From assembly GCF_015694705.1 (NCBI RefSeq), contig NZ_JADQDR010000001.1, positions 806,001 to 870,000 of the forward strand: a stretch of DNA of 64,000 nt, given 5' to 3'. Below are positions 53,309-62,276 of the stretch, in pieces (position 1 is the first letter of the stretch; each line of letters opens with the position of its first letter). This DNA is from Pontibacter rufus (GTDB lineage: Bacteria; Bacteroidota; Bacteroidia; Cytophagales; Hymenobacteraceae). The notes beneath the pieces are model-generated. The model ran no database searches, had not been told where the DNA came from, and saw only the letters and a list, made by a program, of their open reading frames with translations. Position numbers and translations under genes: made by a program.

Positions 53309-54340
53309 GTGTATAAAAGCCTCCTGCGTCCGCTGCTCTTCCAACTCGACCCTGAACAAGTACATTACCTCACTACCGATGCCTTGAAGGCCACTTACAG
53401 GCTGCCCTTCGCCGGGAACATCAGCCAGAAGATGTTTAAAGTAGCGGATGTGCGGCTGGAGCGAGAGCTGTTCGGCCTTAAATTCCCAAATCCTGTGGGG
53501 CTGGCAGCGGGCTTCGACAAAGACGCCAAACTGATAGATGAGTTTGCCAATCTGGGCTTCGGCTTTGTTGAGATTGGCACGCTTACGCCAAAACCGCAGC
53601 CCGGCAACGACAAGCCGCGACTGTTCCGGTTGCCGCAGGATCAGGCCATCATCAACCGCATGGGCTTTAACAACGAAGGCGTGGATGCGGCTGTAAAACG
53701 CCTGGAGAAGCGTAAAAGCAACATCATCGTAGGCGGCAACATCGGCAAAAACAAAGTTACTCCCAACGAGGAAGCGCTCCGCGATTATCTCTACTGCTTT
53801 AAAGCCCTGTTCGACGTAGTGGATTATTTCGTGGTCAATGTCAGCTCGCCGAACACGCCGGACTTGCGGGCGCTGCAGGACAAAGAGCCATTGCAACAAC
53901 TGCTGCTGGCTTTGCAGGAGGAGAACAGCAAACACAGCAAGCCCAAGCCACTGTTGCTCAAAATTGCGCCGGATTTAAACTTAGAACAACTCAATGACAT
54001 CATCGAAATAGCCCGGGAAGTAAGGCTGAGCGGCCTGATTGCGACCAATACCACCATCAGCCGCCAGGGTTTGCATGCACCGGCGCAGCGCATCAGCGAC
54101 ATAGGGGCGGGCGGGCTGAGCGGCAAACCGCTAACACAGCATGCCACACAAATTATCCGCCACCTGCGCACTTATCTGCCCGAAGAGATTCGCCTCATTG
54201 GCGTGGGCGGCATTATGACACCCGAAGACGCCGTGGAGAAAATGCAGGCAGGCGCCGATTTGGTGCAACTCTACACCGGCTTTATCTACGAAGGCCCCGG
54301 ACTTATCAGCCGCATCAATAAAAAGCTTTTGGCGGGATAG
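53309..54340 (+). CDS. pyrD: Dihydroorotate dehydrogenase (quinone), class 2
   Basis: A 343-residue flavoprotein that oxidises dihydroorotate using the membrane quinone pool. The N-terminal helical region ([20 protein letters not shown]) is typical of class 2. FMN-site sequences are [15 protein letters not shown] and VGGNIGKNK. The catalytic Ser is in [11 protein letters not shown] (about 177-187). [20 protein letters not shown] completes the phosphate site. The start is a GTG at 53309. pyrF lies 3.7 kb downstream. Confidence 0.95.
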   Translation: MYKSLLRPLLFQLDPEQVHYLTTDALKATYRLPFAGNISQKMFKVADVRLERELFGLKFPNPVGLAAGFDKDAKLIDEFANLGFGFVEIGTLTPKPQPGNDKPRLFRLPQDQAIINRMGFNNEGVDAAVKRLEKRKSNIIVGGNIGKNKVTPNEEALRDYLYCFKALFDVVDYFVVNVSSPNTPDLRALQDKEPLQQLLLALQEENSKHSKPKPLLLKIAPDLNLEQLNDIIEIAREVRLSGLIATNTTISRQGLHAPAQRISDIGAGGLSGKPLTQHATQIIRHLRTYLPEEIRLIGVGGIMTPEDAVEKMQAGADLVQLYTGFIYEGPGLISRINKKLLAG

Positions 54341-54556
54341 ATAAAAATCAGAAAGCAGAAATATAATAGTTGAACAAAGCGGGAGGTCTCCTGCCTCCTG
54401 ATAGTGTACTCTCGCCACAGGCAAAGGAAGGCAGTAAGAAACCAGAAGTCAGCAATTTAACTATCCGCCTATTTAACCGTCAAACAATTTAACCGGCAGC
54501 TCCCGCTAATCTTATCCAAAAAAATGTAAATTTGGATTCTTAAATCAGTTGAGGGT

Positions 54557-57163
54557 ATGGCGAAGAACACTTACAGAAACGAGACGCTGCAGGCAGGACG
54601 GAAGAACGAAGTGCGGGGCAAAAATGAGCCGCGAAGTGCAAATGTACCGGCAGGGGAGAAGCAGAAGAAGGCGAAGAAAAGATGGTCGTTTAAACTCCCA
54701 AGGCCTCATGTAAATATCGGTTTTCTGAAAGACAAACGCTTTAAGCTATTCGTTGGCTTTACGTTACTGCTGCTGTCCTTTTTCCTGACCATTGCCTTTG
54801 TATCTTACCTGTTCACGGGCCATGCCGACCAGAGCGTAGTAGAATCAGTTAGCGGCACCGGCCTGAAAGAATCGGGCCGGGAGGCGGAGAACTGGCTGGG
54901 CCTGTTTGGGGCCTGGGTATCGCACCTGTTTATTTATGACTGGCTGGGCATGGGCGCATTCTTCGTTATTCCAGTCCTGTTTTTTGCCGGTATGCGCATT
55001 GTGTTCCAGCGCGTCAATATATCCATGTCCTATATTCTGGGTTTGTGCTGTTTCAGTATGCTGTGGCTGAGCTTAACGCTGGGCTATATTGTTTTCTCGC
55101 TGGATGCCATAGATAAACTCGGCTTTATGGGCGGCGGCATCGGCATCGAAACGGCCATCTGGCTCAACAGCCTCATTGGCTGGGGCTCGTGGCTGCTGCT
55201 GGGCTTCTTGTTGCTCGTGTTTTTGGTTGGTTTTTTCAACATCACCAGTATACACTGGAGTAAATCTGTGCTGGTAGATCTGGAGGAGGAAGACAGGATG
55301 CCGGAGAAAAATTATGCATCTTCTCTGGGTGACGTGATGGGTTCCGCTTCACGCGGCATCAACCACAACGCAGATCCAACAGCTTCGCTGGAAGTTGTGG
55401 AAGAAGCAGACGACTTGCCTTTCGACGAGGAAGATGATGAAATAAACCGGGCGCTGGAGATGGAACTGACGGCCCTGACACAGACGCCTGTTCCGCCGGC
55501 CAAACCGGCCGCCCCTGCCTTAGAGCTCGATATTGACGTGCCGGAGGATGTGGAACTTGAGGATAGTATAGATGACCTTAGCGAAGTTGAGGAAGACATG
55601 GAACTGGAGATTGAGGAAACGCCGGAAGAAAAAGCTGCCCGCGCCCTCTCAGGCGAAAACTATGATCCCACGCTCGACCTGGCCCGTTATCAATACCCGC
55701 ACATTGACCTGCTCAACGACTATGGCGTCAACAAAATCCAGGTAACCAAAGAGGAGCTGGAAGCCAATAAAGATAAAATTGTAGAAACGCTCGGCCATTA
55801 CAATATCGGTATTGCCAGCATCAAAGCCACCATCGGCCCAACGGTTACGCTTTACGAAATTGTGCCGGATGCCGGGGTGCGTATTTCCAAAATCAAGAAC
55901 CTGGAAGATGATATTGCCCTGAGCCTCGCTGCATTGGGCATCCGTATCATTGCGCCGATTCCGGGCAAGGGCACGATAGGTATAGAAGTACCGAACACCA
56001 AAAAGGAGATGGTTTCCATTAGGTCAATACTGGCTACGGAGAAGTTTATGAAGAGCGATATGGAGCTGCCGATTGCCTTCGGTAAAACCATCACCAACGA
56101 AGTGTTTATCACCGATCTGGCCAAAATGCCGCACCTGCTGATGGCGGGTGCCACAGGCCAGGGTAAATCGGTTGGTCTGAATGCTATACTTACTTCTTTG
56201 CTCTACAAGCGCCATCCTTCGCAGCTCAAGTTCGTGCTCGTAGACCCTAAAAAGGTGGAACTGTCGCTGTTCAATAAAATTGAGCGCCATTTCCTGGCCA
56301 AGTTGCCCGATACCGACGAAGCCATCATTACAGACACAAAAAAGGTAGTGAACACGCTCAACTCGCTGTGTATGGAGATGGATATGCGCTACGACCTGCT
56401 GAAAGATGCCGGTTGCCGCAACCTGAAAGAGTATAACCGCAAGTTTGTGGAGCGCCGCCTCAACCCGAAAAAAGGCCACAAGTTTATGCCATACATTGTG
56501 CTGGTAATCGACGAATTGGCCGACCTGATGATGACAGCGGGCAAAGAAGTGGAAACGCCGATTGCGCGCTTGGCGCAGTTGGCCCGTGCCATCGGCATAC
56601 ATTTGGTGGTGGCCACGCAACGTCCATCCGTAAACGTGATTACGGGTATCATCAAAGCCAACTTCCCGGCACGTATTTCCTTTAAAGTAACGTCCAAAAT
56701 CGACTCCCGCACTATTCTGGACGCCGGCGGTGCCGATCAGCTCATCGGCCAGGGTGATATGCTGTTCTCTATTGGCTCCGATATGGTGCGTATCCAGTGT
56801 GCCTTTGTGGATACGCCGGAAGTTGACCGTATCTGCGATTATATCGGGGAGCAGCAGGGCTATAGCGATGCTTACCTGCTGCCAGAGTTTGTGGGCGATG
56901 AAAGCGGAAATGATAAAGCTGACTTCGACCCAAGCAACCGAGATCCTTTGTTTGAGGATGCCGCCCGCATTATAGTGCAACACCAGCAGGGCAGCACCTC
57001 GTTGCTGCAGCGCCGCCTTAAATTAGGGTATAACCGCGCCGGCCGCCTGATAGACCAGCTGGAGTCGGCCGGAATTGTAGGGCCGTTTGAGGGAAGCAAG
57101 GCACGCGAAGTTTTAATAACCGATGAGTATAGTTTGGAACAGTTATTGAATACGATGGGCTAA
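54557..57163 (+). CDS. ftsK: DNA translocase FtsK/SpoIIIE
   Basis: An 868-residue protein. Four N-terminal helices (from about 70) anchor it at the division septum. A Glu/Asp-rich linker (about 250-370) follows. The motor has Walker A GATGQGKSVGLNA near 531 and LVIDELADLMMTAGKEVE as Walker B. The C-terminal gamma domain (QGSTSLLQRRLKLGYNRAGR) reads DNA orientation. It pumps DNA and activates XerCD; xerD is nearby. It is followed by lolA. Confidence 0.96.
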   Translation: MAKNTYRNETLQAGRKNEVRGKNEPRSANVPAGEKQKKAKKRWSFKLPRPHVNIGFLKDKRFKLFVGFTLLLLSFFLTIAFVSYLFTGHADQSVVESVSGTGLKESGREAENWLGLFGAWVSHLFIYDWLGMGAFFVIPVLFFAGMRIVFQRVNISMSYILGLCCFSMLWLSLTLGYIVFSLDAIDKLGFMGGGIGIETAIWLNSLIGWGSWLLLGFLLLVFLVGFFNITSIHWSKSVLVDLEEEDRMPEKNYASSLGDVMGSASRGINHNADPTASLEVVEEADDLPFDEEDDEINRALEMELTALTQTPVPPAKPAAPALELDIDVPEDVELEDSIDDLSEVEEDMELEIEETPEEKAARALSGENYDPTLDLARYQYPHIDLLNDYGVNKIQVTKEELEANKDKIVETLGHYNIGIASIKATIGPTVTLYEIVPDAGVRISKIKNLEDDIALSLAALGIRIIAPIPGKGTIGIEVPNTKKEMVSIRSILATEKFMKSDMELPIAFGKTITNEVFITDLAKMPHLLMAGATGQGKSVGLNAILTSLLYKRHPSQLKFVLVDPKKVELSLFNKIERHFLAKLPDTDEAIITDTKKVVNTLNSLCMEMDMRYDLLKDAGCRNLKEYNRKFVERRLNPKKGHKFMPYIVLVIDELADLMMTAGKEVETPIARLAQLARAIGIHLVVATQRPSVNVITGIIKANFPARISFKVTSKIDSRTILDAGGADQLIGQGDMLFSIGSDMVRIQCAFVDTPEVDRICDYIGEQQGYSDAYLLPEFVGDESGNDKADFDPSNRDPLFEDAARIIVQHQQGSTSLLQRRLKLGYNRAGRLIDQLESAGIVGPFEGSKAREVLITDEYSLEQLLNTMG

Positions 57164-57191
57164 GTAATCAATAATATCTAAATTTTTAGAA

Positions 57192-57836
57192 ATGAAACGA
57201 CTATTCTCTCTGTTGCTGGCCGTGCTGCTGTTTGTGAACCTAGCCAATGCGCAGCAGGACCCTAAGGCTGCCAAAATTCTGGACGCGATGAGCCAGAAGT
57301 ATAAAACGATGAAAGCCTTTAAAGCCGATTTCTCCCAGACAATGGAAAGCCCTTCGGCCAAAGTGAAGGAAACCATGGAAGGCAACGTACTGGTGAGCGG
57401 CGACAAATACCGGCTGAAGGTGAACGGCCAGGAGGTGATAAACAATGGCAAACTGATGTGGACCTACCTCAAAGACGCCAACGAAGTAACCATCACCGAA
57501 AACGATGCCGAGGCAGAAAGTATGTCGCCGGGCAAGATTTTCGAAATGTATAAGAAAGGCTACAAGTATAGTTATGCCGGCACCGAAACAATAGATGGCG
57601 CAAAGTATAATGTCATTGAGCTGGCGCCCGAAGACCGCAGCAACCCGATATTTAAGGTGCGCCTTTACATCAACCAGAAAGACAATACCCTGAAGAGCTG
57701 GCAGATGTTCCGCAACAACGGCAATCGTTATACTTATACTATCAAAAATTTCCAGGCAAACCCCACAGTGACCGCCGACGCCTTTGCCTTTAACAAAGCA
57801 AAGTATAAAGGCGTGGAAGTGGTGGATTTACGTTAA
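57192..57836 (+). CDS. lolA: Outer-membrane lipoprotein carrier protein LolA
   Basis: A 214-residue periplasmic chaperone that shuttles lipoproteins to the outer membrane. The signal peptide is cleaved after ANA (residue 20). The mature part has the beta-sheet cage pattern: MKAFKADFSQTMESPSAKVK, MEGNVLVSGDKYRLKVNGQE, PGKIFEMYKKGYKY. It lies 28 bp after ftsK, an arrangement also seen in other bacteria, so the two share a transcript. A terminator follows. Confidence 0.93.
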   Translation: MKRLFSLLLAVLLFVNLANAQQDPKAAKILDAMSQKYKTMKAFKADFSQTMESPSAKVKETMEGNVLVSGDKYRLKVNGQEVINNGKLMWTYLKDANEVTITENDAEAESMSPGKIFEMYKKGYKYSYAGTETIDGAKYNVIELAPEDRSNPIFKVRLYINQKDNTLKSWQMFRNNGNRYTYTIKNFQANPTVTADAFAFNKAKYKGVEVVDLR

Positions 57837-57856
57837 ACCATACTTTGCTGAAGCAC

Positions 57857-57889
57857 AAAAAAGGCTGCTCTAACCGGGCAGCCTTTTTT
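57857..57889 (+). terminator. Rho-independent terminator of ftsK-lolA
   Basis: AAAAAAGGCTGC (57857-57868) with GCAGCCTTTTTT (57878-57889), 20 nt after lolA. Confidence 0.85.
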
Positions 57890-57989
57890 GTGCGCCGGTT
57901 TACCAGATGCTCACAGGGTATAAAAGACCTGTGAGCGTCTGAGGCCGTTAAAAGTATAAATTACAGTTTCGCCAGTCCGCCTAAAGCTA

Positions 57990-57997
57990 TACTTTTG
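57990..57997 (+). promoter_or_regulatory. Bacteroidota -7 box of pyrF
   Basis: TACTTTTG, overlapping a TATACTT heptamer, 24 nt before the pyrF ATG. Confidence 0.6.
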
Positions 57998-58021
57998 TAC
58001 AAACCTTAGCCCGCCCTCCTT

Positions 58022-58849
58022 ATGACCAGAGAAAAACTTTTCGAGCAGATACTACTAAAGAAATCCTACCTGTGTATCGGCCTCGACACAGACCCGCAAA
58101 AACTGCCGCAACACCTGCTGGACACTGAAGATCCGGTATTTGAGTTTAACCGCCAGATAATTGAGGCAACTGCCGATCTGTGTGTGGCCTACAAGCCGAA
58201 CATTGCTTTCTATGAAGCACAGGGCCCGCGTGGTTGGGTGAGTCTGGCCAAAACACTGGAGGTTATACCTGATGAGATTTTTACCATAGCCGACGCCAAG
58301 CGTGGCGATATCGGCAACACGTCGGAACTGTACGCGCGGGCTTTCTTTGAAAACATGAATTTCGATTCCATCACGGTAGCGCCCTATATGGGAGCCGATT
58401 CGGTGAAGCCATTTTTAGTGCAGCCGGGCAAGTGGGTGATTCTGCTGGCGCTTACCTCCAACCCCGGCAGCCAGGATTTCCAGATGCTGAAACTTGCTGA
58501 TGGCAACGAGGAATACCTGTTTGAGCAGGTGTTGCGCACGAGCTCAGGCTGGGCTACGGCCGGGCAGATGATGTACGTGTTAGGCGCCACACAGGCCGAG
58601 TATGTGCAGCGCGTGCGGGCGCTGGTGCCGGAACACTTTCTGCTGGTGCCGGGCATTGGCGCGCAGGGCGGCAGCCTGGAGGAGATTTCGAGGCTGGGCA
58701 TGAACCGGCAATGCGGGCTGCTCGTCAATTCATCCCGAGCCATCATCTACGCCTCCTCCGGTCCCGATTTTGCCAAAAAAGCCCGCAAAGCAGCTCTGGC
58801 GGTGCAGCGTGAGATGGAGGTATTGCTGGAGGAACTGCTGGTGAAGTAA
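58022..58849 (+). CDS. pyrF: Orotidine 5'-phosphate decarboxylase
   Basis: A 275-residue enzyme making UMP from OMP. The catalytic DAKRGDI motif (Asp91, Lys93, Asp96) lies in [32 protein letters not shown] and [18 protein letters not shown] are typical of the longer, type 2 PyrF. It stands alone but belongs to the same pathway as pyrD upstream. Confidence 0.96.
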   Translation: MTREKLFEQILLKKSYLCIGLDTDPQKLPQHLLDTEDPVFEFNRQIIEATADLCVAYKPNIAFYEAQGPRGWVSLAKTLEVIPDEIFTIADAKRGDIGNTSELYARAFFENMNFDSITVAPYMGADSVKPFLVQPGKWVILLALTSNPGSQDFQMLKLADGNEEYLFEQVLRTSSGWATAGQMMYVLGATQAEYVQRVRALVPEHFLLVPGIGAQGGSLEEISRLGMNRQCGLLVNSSRAIIYASSGPDFAKKARKAALAVQREMEVLLEELLVK

Positions 58850-58943
58850 GGGGTTAGATAGCGTTGCTACTACTGTAAGATGCTATGTCTATATAGGAAA
58901 TTAAATATTTTGTTAGTTAATAGCTGGGCTCTAAACAAACAAT

Positions 58944-59576
58944 ATGACCGATACAGTAGAAGAGTGCTTGAAAAGGTTAGAATGCTTTGAATCTAAAGTT
59001 AAACAATCCGCCATTGTTTTAATTCAATCGGGAAAGGGCATGTATGATTTAGATATTCTTGCTAATGCAGTTTTGAACAGAGCATTATCTACCATTAGTG
59101 GTTTTTTACTATTGACAAGAGCAAACAACTTCCATTGTGCAGCTCATTTAGTAAGAACTCATCTTGATACATATTTAAGATTCACCGGTGCATGGCTTGT
59201 AGAAGATCCACATGAATTCGCAAGGAATGTTCTTAAAGGTGAGCATATTAGAAACATGAAAGATAGAACAGGTGCGAAAATGACAGATATGTATTTAAAA
59301 ACAAAGCTATCCCAAATACACCCTTGGGTTGAAAAAGTCTATGAAGAAACCTCAGGGTACATTCATTTAAGCAACAAGCATGTTTTTAACTCATCAATAT
59401 TAAAAGATGAAAGTACTTCAGCATTTTCAATTAGTAGCGAAGACTTATTTGTGAGTGATAAATTAAGGATTGAAGCAACAGAACTGATGATTGAAATTAC
59501 AAATTGTATCTGCCAATTTGTAAGTAGCTATAGCCTTGAGAAAGTTAATCAAAGTGATCTTGGTAGCAGAGAATAG
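58944..59576 (+). CDS. Hypothetical helical accessory protein
   Basis: A 210-residue, mostly helical soluble protein (ECLKRLECFESKVKQSAIVL, HLVRTHLDTYLRFTGAWLVE, EETSGYIHLSNKHVFN). There is no clear HEPN RNxxxH motif. I do not recognise the family. It is AT-rich and stands at the start of the fourth accessory patch, before the MazEF-like pair. Confidence 0.65.
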   Translation: MTDTVEECLKRLECFESKVKQSAIVLIQSGKGMYDLDILANAVLNRALSTISGFLLLTRANNFHCAAHLVRTHLDTYLRFTGAWLVEDPHEFARNVLKGEHIRNMKDRTGAKMTDMYLKTKLSQIHPWVEKVYEETSGYIHLSNKHVFNSSILKDESTSAFSISSEDLFVSDKLRIEATELMIEITNCICQFVSSYSLEKVNQSDLGSRE

Positions 59577-59718
59577 CATCTACGTTGCCTACTTTCACTT
59601 TGTAGTAGCTACGCCACATTATAGTTAACTCAGTTACTTAATTATAAAAAGTGAGAGAACCTGGTCTTGTACTCTGACGTTTATGTAATAACTTTGTAAT
59701 TACGTTAAAGTATCAGCT

Positions 59719-59964
59719 ATGGAAGTTTCAATTATTCAGATAGGAAATTCAAAGGGGCTTCGGTTATCGAAATCAATTCTCGACAGGTACAATATCAAAG
59801 ATAAGATTGAGTTGATTCTGGAGAAAGGGCACATCATTCTAAAACCAGTTGAGCACCCGAGACAAGGCTGGGACATAGCATTTAAAAAAATGCATGACAA
59901 CGGCGATGACCAACTTCTGCTGGATGATGTGTTTGGCGATGAAAGCTTTGAAGAATGGAAATAA
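59719..59964 (+). CDS. MazE-like antitoxin (AbrB/SpoVT domain)
   Basis: An 81-residue DNA-binding antitoxin. The swapped-hairpin AbrB domain is IIQIGNSKGLRLSKSILD and the middle is EKGHIILKPVE. The acidic C-terminal tail (DNGDDQLLLDDVFGDESFEE) would wrap the toxin. It overlaps the toxin gene by 10 bp. Confidence 0.9.
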   Translation: MEVSIIQIGNSKGLRLSKSILDRYNIKDKIELILEKGHIILKPVEHPRQGWDIAFKKMHDNGDDQLLLDDVFGDESFEEWK

Positions 59965-60278
59965 GCCAGTATGAGGTTGTATTGGTTAATTTAGACCCGA
60001 CCATCGGAAGTGAGATACAGAAGACAAGGCCTTGTGTTGTGATTTCGCCCGATGAGATTAACCATAACCTGAGAACCGTAGTAGTTGCGCCGATGACGAC
60101 AAAAAGTCGTAATTACCCGACCCGCGTGAAAGTGAAACATAATAACCAAACCGGCTGGGTAGTTCTAGACCAGATTAGGACAATTGATAAAGTCCGCATC
60201 GTGAAAGCTTTAGGGCAACTAAGTTCTGCAGAAGCCGAGACCTGTAAGCAGGTCATAAAAGAAACTTTCGTGGACTAA
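59955..60278 (+). CDS. MazF/PemK-like endoribonuclease toxin
   Basis: A 107-residue toxin that cuts mRNA at short sites. The family pattern is QYEVVLVNLDPTIGSEIQKT, RPCVVISPDEIN, VVVAPMTTKSRNYPTRVKV and VVLDQIRTIDKVRIVK. The conserved Arg/Thr (KTRPCVV) and Thr/Ser (PMTTKS) residues are intact, so it is probably active and needs the antitoxin encoded in front. Confidence 0.9.
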   Translation: MEISQYEVVLVNLDPTIGSEIQKTRPCVVISPDEINHNLRTVVVAPMTTKSRNYPTRVKVKHNNQTGWVVLDQIRTIDKVRIVKALGQLSSAEAETCKQVIKETFVD

Positions 60279-60308
60279 CTGAAAGTTACGACAAGTAACC
60301 CGATGAAT

Positions 60309-60360
60309 GCTTAACCGTCCTTTCGCTATGGGCGGCGCTTGTACGTAGCCGTTATAAACG
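60309..60360 (+). repeat. Candidate attC-like hairpin after mazF
   Basis: It begins GCTTAAC (RYYYAAC) and contains CGTCC facing GGGCG around a loop, ending CCGTTATAAACG, a weak partner for the core. It lies 31 nt after the toxin stop and just before the core gene at 60406. Confidence 0.35.
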
Positions 60361-60405
60361 TGAATCGCACACGCCTCTTTCCGTGCTCAAACAAAATATA
60401 AACCA

Positions 60406-60873
60406 ATGAGTAACAACGACATATTACGCCAGATCAGATATACCTTTGATTTCAGTGATTCCGAAATGATAGAACTGTTTGGTCTGGCGGGGCAGCAGGT
60501 AACGCGGGCGCAGGTCAGCGATTGGCTGAAGAAAGAGGAAGATCCGGCGTTTCAGGAACTGGATGACGAGCACCTTGCGGTTTTCCTGAACGGCCTGATA
60601 AACAGCAGGCGGGGCAAAAAGGAAGGCCCGCAACCCGCACCGGAAAAGCGGTTGAACAACAACATCATCTTCCGGAAATTAAAGATTGCCTTAAACCTGA
60701 AAGACGAAGACATCTTGGAAATATTGGAGATGGTGAACTTTCGCTTAAGCAGACATGAACTAAGTGCGTTTTTCCGAAACCCCAGCCAGAGCCAATACCG
60801 CGCCTGTAAAGACCAGATATTACGAAATTTCCTGCACGGCATGCAGCTAAAATACCGTGATAACGCAAGTTGA
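60406..60873 (+). CDS. DUF1456 (YehS-like) protein
   Basis: A 155-residue protein with two similar halves: NNDILRQIRYTFDFSDSEMI ... LFGLAGQQVTRAQVSDWLKK and NNIIFRKLKIALNLKDEDIL ... EMVNFRLSRHELSAFFRN. This duplicated helical repeat is the DUF1456/YehS family, whose function is unknown. It ends in a strong terminator. Confidence 0.88.
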   Translation: MSNNDILRQIRYTFDFSDSEMIELFGLAGQQVTRAQVSDWLKKEEDPAFQELDDEHLAVFLNGLINSRRGKKEGPQPAPEKRLNNNIIFRKLKIALNLKDEDILEILEMVNFRLSRHELSAFFRNPSQSQYRACKDQILRNFLHGMQLKYRDNAS

Positions 60874-60893
60874 AAGATGAACCTTTATGGTGT

Positions 60894-60928
60894 AAAAGCC
60901 AGCTCTGCCAATGGAGCTGGCTTTTCTT
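60894..60928 (+). terminator. Rho-independent terminator of the YehS-like gene
   Basis: AAAAGCCAGCTC (60894-60905) with GAGCTGGCTTTT (60914-60925), 21 nt after the stop. It shows that the next gene does not start before 60987. Confidence 0.8.
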
Positions 60929-60986
60929 GATTTTATGCCATTATTTATACATCTTCACTTTTCCTAATCTGCACAGCAGCAAAGCT

Positions 60987-62276
60987 ATGAAAGAAGATTT
61001 CCTGCACTACATCTGGCAGCATCAGTATTTCGATAAAACGCACCTGTCTACCACGGCCGGCGAGCCGGTGCAGATGCTGCGAACCGGGTTCTACAACACC
61101 GATGCCGGCCCAGACTTTAAAGAGGCGCTGCTGCAGATAGGAGAGGTGGAGTGGTCGGGCAGCGTGGAAGTTCACCTGAAAGCCTCCGACTGGTACTGCC
61201 ACCAGCATCAGCAGGATTTAAAGTACGACCAGGTGGTGCTGCACGTAGTATGGGAGGCCGACAAGCCCGTGCTGCACATCGACGGAACGCCGGTGCCAAC
61301 GCTGGAACTGAAAGGGCGCATCAACCTGGCGCTGCTGCATACTTATGAGCAACTGCAGCAATCCCGGCATGCTGTTCCGTGCGCTCCATTCTGGCCAAGC
61401 ATAAACGAGATAACTAAAACCATGATGCTGGAACGGGCACTGGTAGAGCGGTTGGAAGCCAGGGGCGAAGAAGTGCTGAAGTTCTATACAACAGGCGGCA
61501 ACGATTGGGAACAGGCAGCTTACGGTGTTTTGCTCCGTGGTTTCGGCTTTAAAACAAACCAACAGGCATTTGAATTGCTGGCAAAAGCGCTGCCGCTGAC
61601 AGTGGTGCGGCGGCACCGGCACAACCTGCTGCAAGTAGAAGCATTGTTGCTGGGCCAGGCCGGTTTCCTGACAGCGCCGGAGGATGACTATACGTTACAA
61701 CTGCAGAAAGAATACAATTTCCTGAGCCATAAGTATGGCCTGCAGCCAAACGCCCTACAACGCCACCAATGGAATTTCCTGCGCATGCGGCCTGCCAATT
61801 TTCCGACGCTGCGGCTGGCCCAGCTCGCCGCGTTGCTGCACCGGTACCAGTCACTTTTTTCCGGCATCGTGGAGGCCGATAGTATAAAGCAGTATGAGGC
61901 GTTGTTCCGGGTTCCTGTTTCTGGATATTGGCAGGAGCATTATATGCCGGGGCGTTCGGCAAAAGTGGTTCAGCAAAGTATGGGCATAGGCAGCGCGCAC
62001 AATCTCATTATCAACGTGGCGGTGCCGCTGCTCGCCGCCTACGCCATCCATAACGGCAACAAATTGTACCTCGACAAAGCCGTCAGCCTGCTGGAACTGG
62101 TGAAAGAGGAAACAAACAAGGTAACGCGTTTGTACGAAGAACTTGGCTGGAAAACGAAGAATGCGGCTGGCAGCCAGGCAGCCCTTGGGCTTTACAAATA
62201 CTACTGCCAGCCTGTAAACTGTATGCGCTGCGCCATAGGCAACAAAATCATGAAACAAAACAGCGCCACCGCGTGA
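60987..62276 (+). CDS. DUF2851 family protein
   Basis: A 429-residue soluble protein from the ATG at 60987 (MKEDFLHYIWQHQYFD), the usual start of the family. The longer frame from 60870 reads through the terminator. Conserved phrases: FYNTDAGPDFKEALLQIGEV, WSGSVEVHLKASDW, YDQVVLHVVWEAD, and CMRCAIGNKIM near the end. The function of DUF2851 is unknown; it is frequent in Bacteroidota. The stop overlaps the next start by 4 bp. Confidence 0.9.
   Translation: MKEDFLHYIWQHQYFDKTHLSTTAGEPVQMLRTGFYNTDAGPDFKEALLQIGEVEWSGSVEVHLKASDWYCHQHQQDLKYDQVVLHVVWEADKPVLHIDGTPVPTLELKGRINLALLHTYEQLQQSRHAVPCAPFWPSINEITKTMMLERALVERLEARGEEVLKFYTTGGNDWEQAAYGVLLRGFGFKTNQQAFELLAKALPLTVVRRHRHNLLQVEALLLGQAGFLTAPEDDYTLQLQKEYNFLSHKYGLQPNALQRHQWNFLRMRPANFPTLRLAQLAALLHRYQSLFSGIVEADSIKQYEALFRVPVSGYWQEHYMPGRSAKVVQQSMGIGSAHNLIINVAVPLLAAYAIHNGNKLYLDKAVSLLELVKEETNKVTRLYEELGWKTKNAAGSQAALGLYKYYCQPVNCMRCAIGNKIMKQNSATA

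Noticed and set aside
56024..56983. 319-residue frame opposite ftsK
   Set aside because: An antisense shadow of a G+C-rich coding region; ftsK carries all motor motifs in the other strand.
60870..60986. Upstream extension of the DUF2851 gene by 39 codons
   Set aside because: It would read through the terminator of the previous gene; the family starts at the ATG at 60987.
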